From Grimontia kaedaensis (GTDB taxonomy: Bacteria; Pseudomonadota; Gammaproteobacteria; Enterobacterales; Vibrionaceae): DNA of 64,000 nucleotides. Under the pieces are notes generated by a model. The model was given only the letters and a program-made list of their open reading frames with translations. It did not search any database and was not told the DNA's origin. Of the stretch, positions 62,254 through 64,000 are shown piece after piece (the first letter of the stretch is position 1; the number at the start of each line of letters is the position of its first letter). A program made the position numbers and the translations under genes. The stretch covers positions 2,356,001 to 2,420,000 of the forward strand of contig NZ_CP082275.1 in the NCBI RefSeq assembly GCF_023746615.1. The letters run 5' to 3'.

Positions 62254-63702
62254 ATGAAAGGCGATATCGGCGTAATTGGTCTGGCAGTAATGGGCCAGAA
62301 CCTTATCCTGAACATGAACGACAACGGCTTCAAAGTGGTTGCTTACAACCGCACTACGTCAAAAGTTGACGAGTTCCTTGAAGGCGCAGCAAAAGACACC
62401 AACATCATTGGCGCATACTCACTGGAAGATCTGGTTGAGAAGCTTGAAAAACCACGCAAAGTCATGCTTATGGTACGTGCAGGCGACGTTGTTGATCAGT
62501 TCATCGACGCCCTAACTCCTCTGCTGGATGAAGGCGACATCATTATCGATGGCGGTAACTCTAACTACCCAGACAGCACACGCCGCATGAAAGATCTGGA
62601 AGAAAAAGGTCTGGTATTCATCGGCGCTGGCGTTTCAGGCGGTGAAGAAGGTGCACGTTTCGGACCTTCAATCATGCCAGGTGGTAACCCAGCAGGATGG
62701 CCAGCAGTAAAACCTATTTTCCAAGCGATTTCTGCAAAAACCGACAGCGGCGAAGCGTGCTGTGACTGGGTTGGCCGTGAAGGTGCAGGCCACTTCGTGA
62801 AAATGGTTCACAACGGTATCGAATATGGCGACATGCAGCTGATCAGTGAAGCTTACCACTTCATGAAAGAAGGTCTGGGCATGAACCATGATGAAATGCA
62901 GGCGACCATGACTGCATGGAACAAGACCGAGCTGGACAGCTACCTGATGGAAATCAGTTCTGAAATCGTGGGCTACCGTGACGAAGACGGCGACATCGTG
63001 CTGGAGAAAATCCTTGATACCGCAGGCCAGAAAGGCACCGGTAAGTGGACAGGCATCAATGCGCTGGACTTCGGTATTCCACTGACGCTGATCACTGAAT
63101 CTGTATTTGCACGCGCTCTGTCTGCACGTAAAGAAGAGCGTGAAGAAGCCGCTGCTCTGTTCCAACACAAGATTGGTCCAGTAGAAGGCGACCGCGAAGT
63201 TTGGCTGGAAGCACTGCGTAAAGCACTGCTGGCTGCAAAAATCATCTCTTACGCGCAAGGCTTCATGCTGATCCGCGAAGCGTCTGAGCAATACAACTGG
63301 GATCTGAACTACGGTAACGTTGCCCTGCTGTGGCGTGGTGGCTGTATCATCCGCAGTGCGTTCCTGGGTAACATCCGCGATGCATACGAAGCGAACCCAG
63401 ACCTGAAATTCCTGGGCTCTGACGAATACTTCAAGAACATTCTGGAAGATTGCATGGGCTCATGGCGTAAAGTGGTAGCGAAGACCTTCGAAATCGGTCT
63501 GCCATCACCAGGTCTGTCTTCAGCACTGACCTTCCTTGATGGTTACACAACTGCACGCCTGCCAGCGAACATGCTGCAAGCACAACGCGACTACTTCGGT
63601 GCGCACACTTATGAGCGTACTGACCGTCCACGTGGTGAATTCTTCCACACCAACTGGACAGGTAAAGGCGGCGACACCGTATCGACCACCTACAACAGCT
63701 AA
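62254..63702 (+). CDS. gnd: 6-phosphogluconate dehydrogenase, decarboxylating
   Basis: A 482-residue enzyme that makes ribulose-5-P, NADPH and CO2. It starts at 62254 after AAGGAG; the frame upstream overlaps pgl and is rejected. The Rossmann motif GLAVMGQNLILNMNDNG, the substrate-binding stretch GVSGGEEGARFGPS and the catalytic KMVHNGIEYGDMQL are present, as is the late IRDAYEANPDL region. Full length. Confidence 0.97.
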   Translation: MKGDIGVIGLAVMGQNLILNMNDNGFKVVAYNRTTSKVDEFLEGAAKDTNIIGAYSLEDLVEKLEKPRKVMLMVRAGDVVDQFIDALTPLLDEGDIIIDGGNSNYPDSTRRMKDLEEKGLVFIGAGVSGGEEGARFGPSIMPGGNPAGWPAVKPIFQAISAKTDSGEACCDWVGREGAGHFVKMVHNGIEYGDMQLISEAYHFMKEGLGMNHDEMQATMTAWNKTELDSYLMEISSEIVGYRDEDGDIVLEKILDTAGQKGTGKWTGINALDFGIPLTLITESVFARALSARKEEREEAAALFQHKIGPVEGDREVWLEALRKALLAAKIISYAQGFMLIREASEQYNWDLNYGNVALLWRGGCIIRSAFLGNIRDAYEANPDLKFLGSDEYFKNILEDCMGSWRKVVAKTFEIGLPSPGLSSALTFLDGYTTARLPANMLQAQRDYFGAHTYERTDRPRGEFFHTNWTGKGGDTVSTTYNS

Positions 63703-63720
63703 TCCCTGTTGCTGGAACAC

Positions 63721-63746
63721 AAAAAGGAGCCGAATGGCTCCTTTTT
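63721..63746 (+). terminator. Terminator of zwf-pgl-gnd operon
   Basis: Perfect stem AAAAAGGAGCC/GGCTCCTTTTT with a GAAT loop. It also lies after the convergent GNAT gene. Confidence 0.9.
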
Positions 63747-63758
63747 CTTTTCTGGCGG

Positions 63759-64000
63759 TTACTCCGCCAATACGCTGGTTAACATCGCCAGTTGCTGAAA
63801 ACCCAATTGTTCGTAAAGTGGCAGCCCAGCTTTGGATGCCTGAAGGGTGACATATTCGCAGCCGAGTTCTTTAGCCAGTGCCAGACTATGTTGCATCAGC
63901 GAAGAGGCCACACCCATCTTCCTGAACTCTCTCAGTGTCCCCAGTTGATGAATACCCAAGGTGTTTCCCGTTTTGTAGAGAATCACAGTGCCCGCGATTT
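63759..64000 (-). CDS. GNAT-family acetyltransferase, 5' truncated by window edge
   Basis: C-terminal 80 residues of a GNAT N-acetyltransferase. The acetyl-CoA loop LREFRKMGVASSLMQHSL is followed by CEYVTLQASKAGLPLYEQLGFQ, the usual end. The frame stays open to the edge of the window, so the start is outside. Substrate unknown. Confidence 0.85.
   Translation of the reverse strand, partial: IAGTVILYKTGNTLGIHQLGTLREFRKMGVASSLMQHSLALAKELGCEYVTLQASKAGLPLYEQLGFQQLAMLTSVLAE

Overview
The window looks like a chromosomal segment of a Vibrionaceae-type marine gammaproteobacterium. Evidence is the VC0807-family membrane protein, NupC, HchA, the zwf-pgl-gnd order, manA beside a fructose-type PTS remnant, and gammaproteobacterial tRNA-Ser and tRNA-Asp genes. 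Grimontia, Enterovibrio or Photobacterium are plausible, but the genus is a guess because no rRNA or core marker set is present. Names come from reading proteins and motifs by eye; no database was searched.

Layout. 0-6.7 kb: a copper/silver efflux operon (CusC-like end, CusB with two fused CusF-like domains, CusA, a His/Met-rich cupredoxin). 6.9-16.6 kb: a small gene broken by an in-frame stop, a LysR regulator, a tightly overlapped three-gene operon (two PLP enzymes and a DMT exporter) with a possible HTH regulator upstream, the HchA chaperone/deglycase, and a quinone-reductase-like gene divergent from a LysR gene. 16.6-25 kb: two identical tRNA-Ser(UGA) genes with matching promoters bracket an acetolactate synthase/aldehyde dehydrogenase pair, a PAS sensor, NupC and a VC0807-family protein. 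Fragments of tRNA 3' ends, each joined to a terminator, lie beside both tRNA loci. 25-33 kb: a periplasmic Nudix-PAP2 fusion, a dicarboxylate/amino-acid symporter, an ABC ATPase pair without permeases behind a Fur-like box, a collapsed fructose PTS gene, and manA.

33-48 kb: a GH3 beta-glucosidase lipoprotein behind a LacI-type operator, DUF805 and Bor-like small proteins, a trpB remnant, a cysteine-rich RTX protein, an AraC regulator next to a DMT exporter, and a two-component system divergent from a GT2/GT39 pair that probably modifies the envelope. Two opposed sugar-transporter remnants (glucose-type EIIB and an ABC binding protein) and an acyl-CoA thioesterase follow. 48.5-57.5 kb: an accessory block with two more RTX proteins, a secreted TIM-barrel-like protein between them and a low-GC lipoprotein. 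57.6-64 kb: a triple-CHRD lipoprotein, a Gly/Cys-tailed membrane protein, the zwf-pgl-gnd pentose phosphate operon and a GNAT gene cut by the window end.

Two themes stand out. First, secreted calcium-binding RTX repeat proteins recur (three genes) with no type I secretion genes in view. Second, gene decay is frequent: three sugar-uptake genes, trpB, one small exported protein and several tRNA ends are present only as fragments, while manA and zwf-pgl-gnd remain intact.
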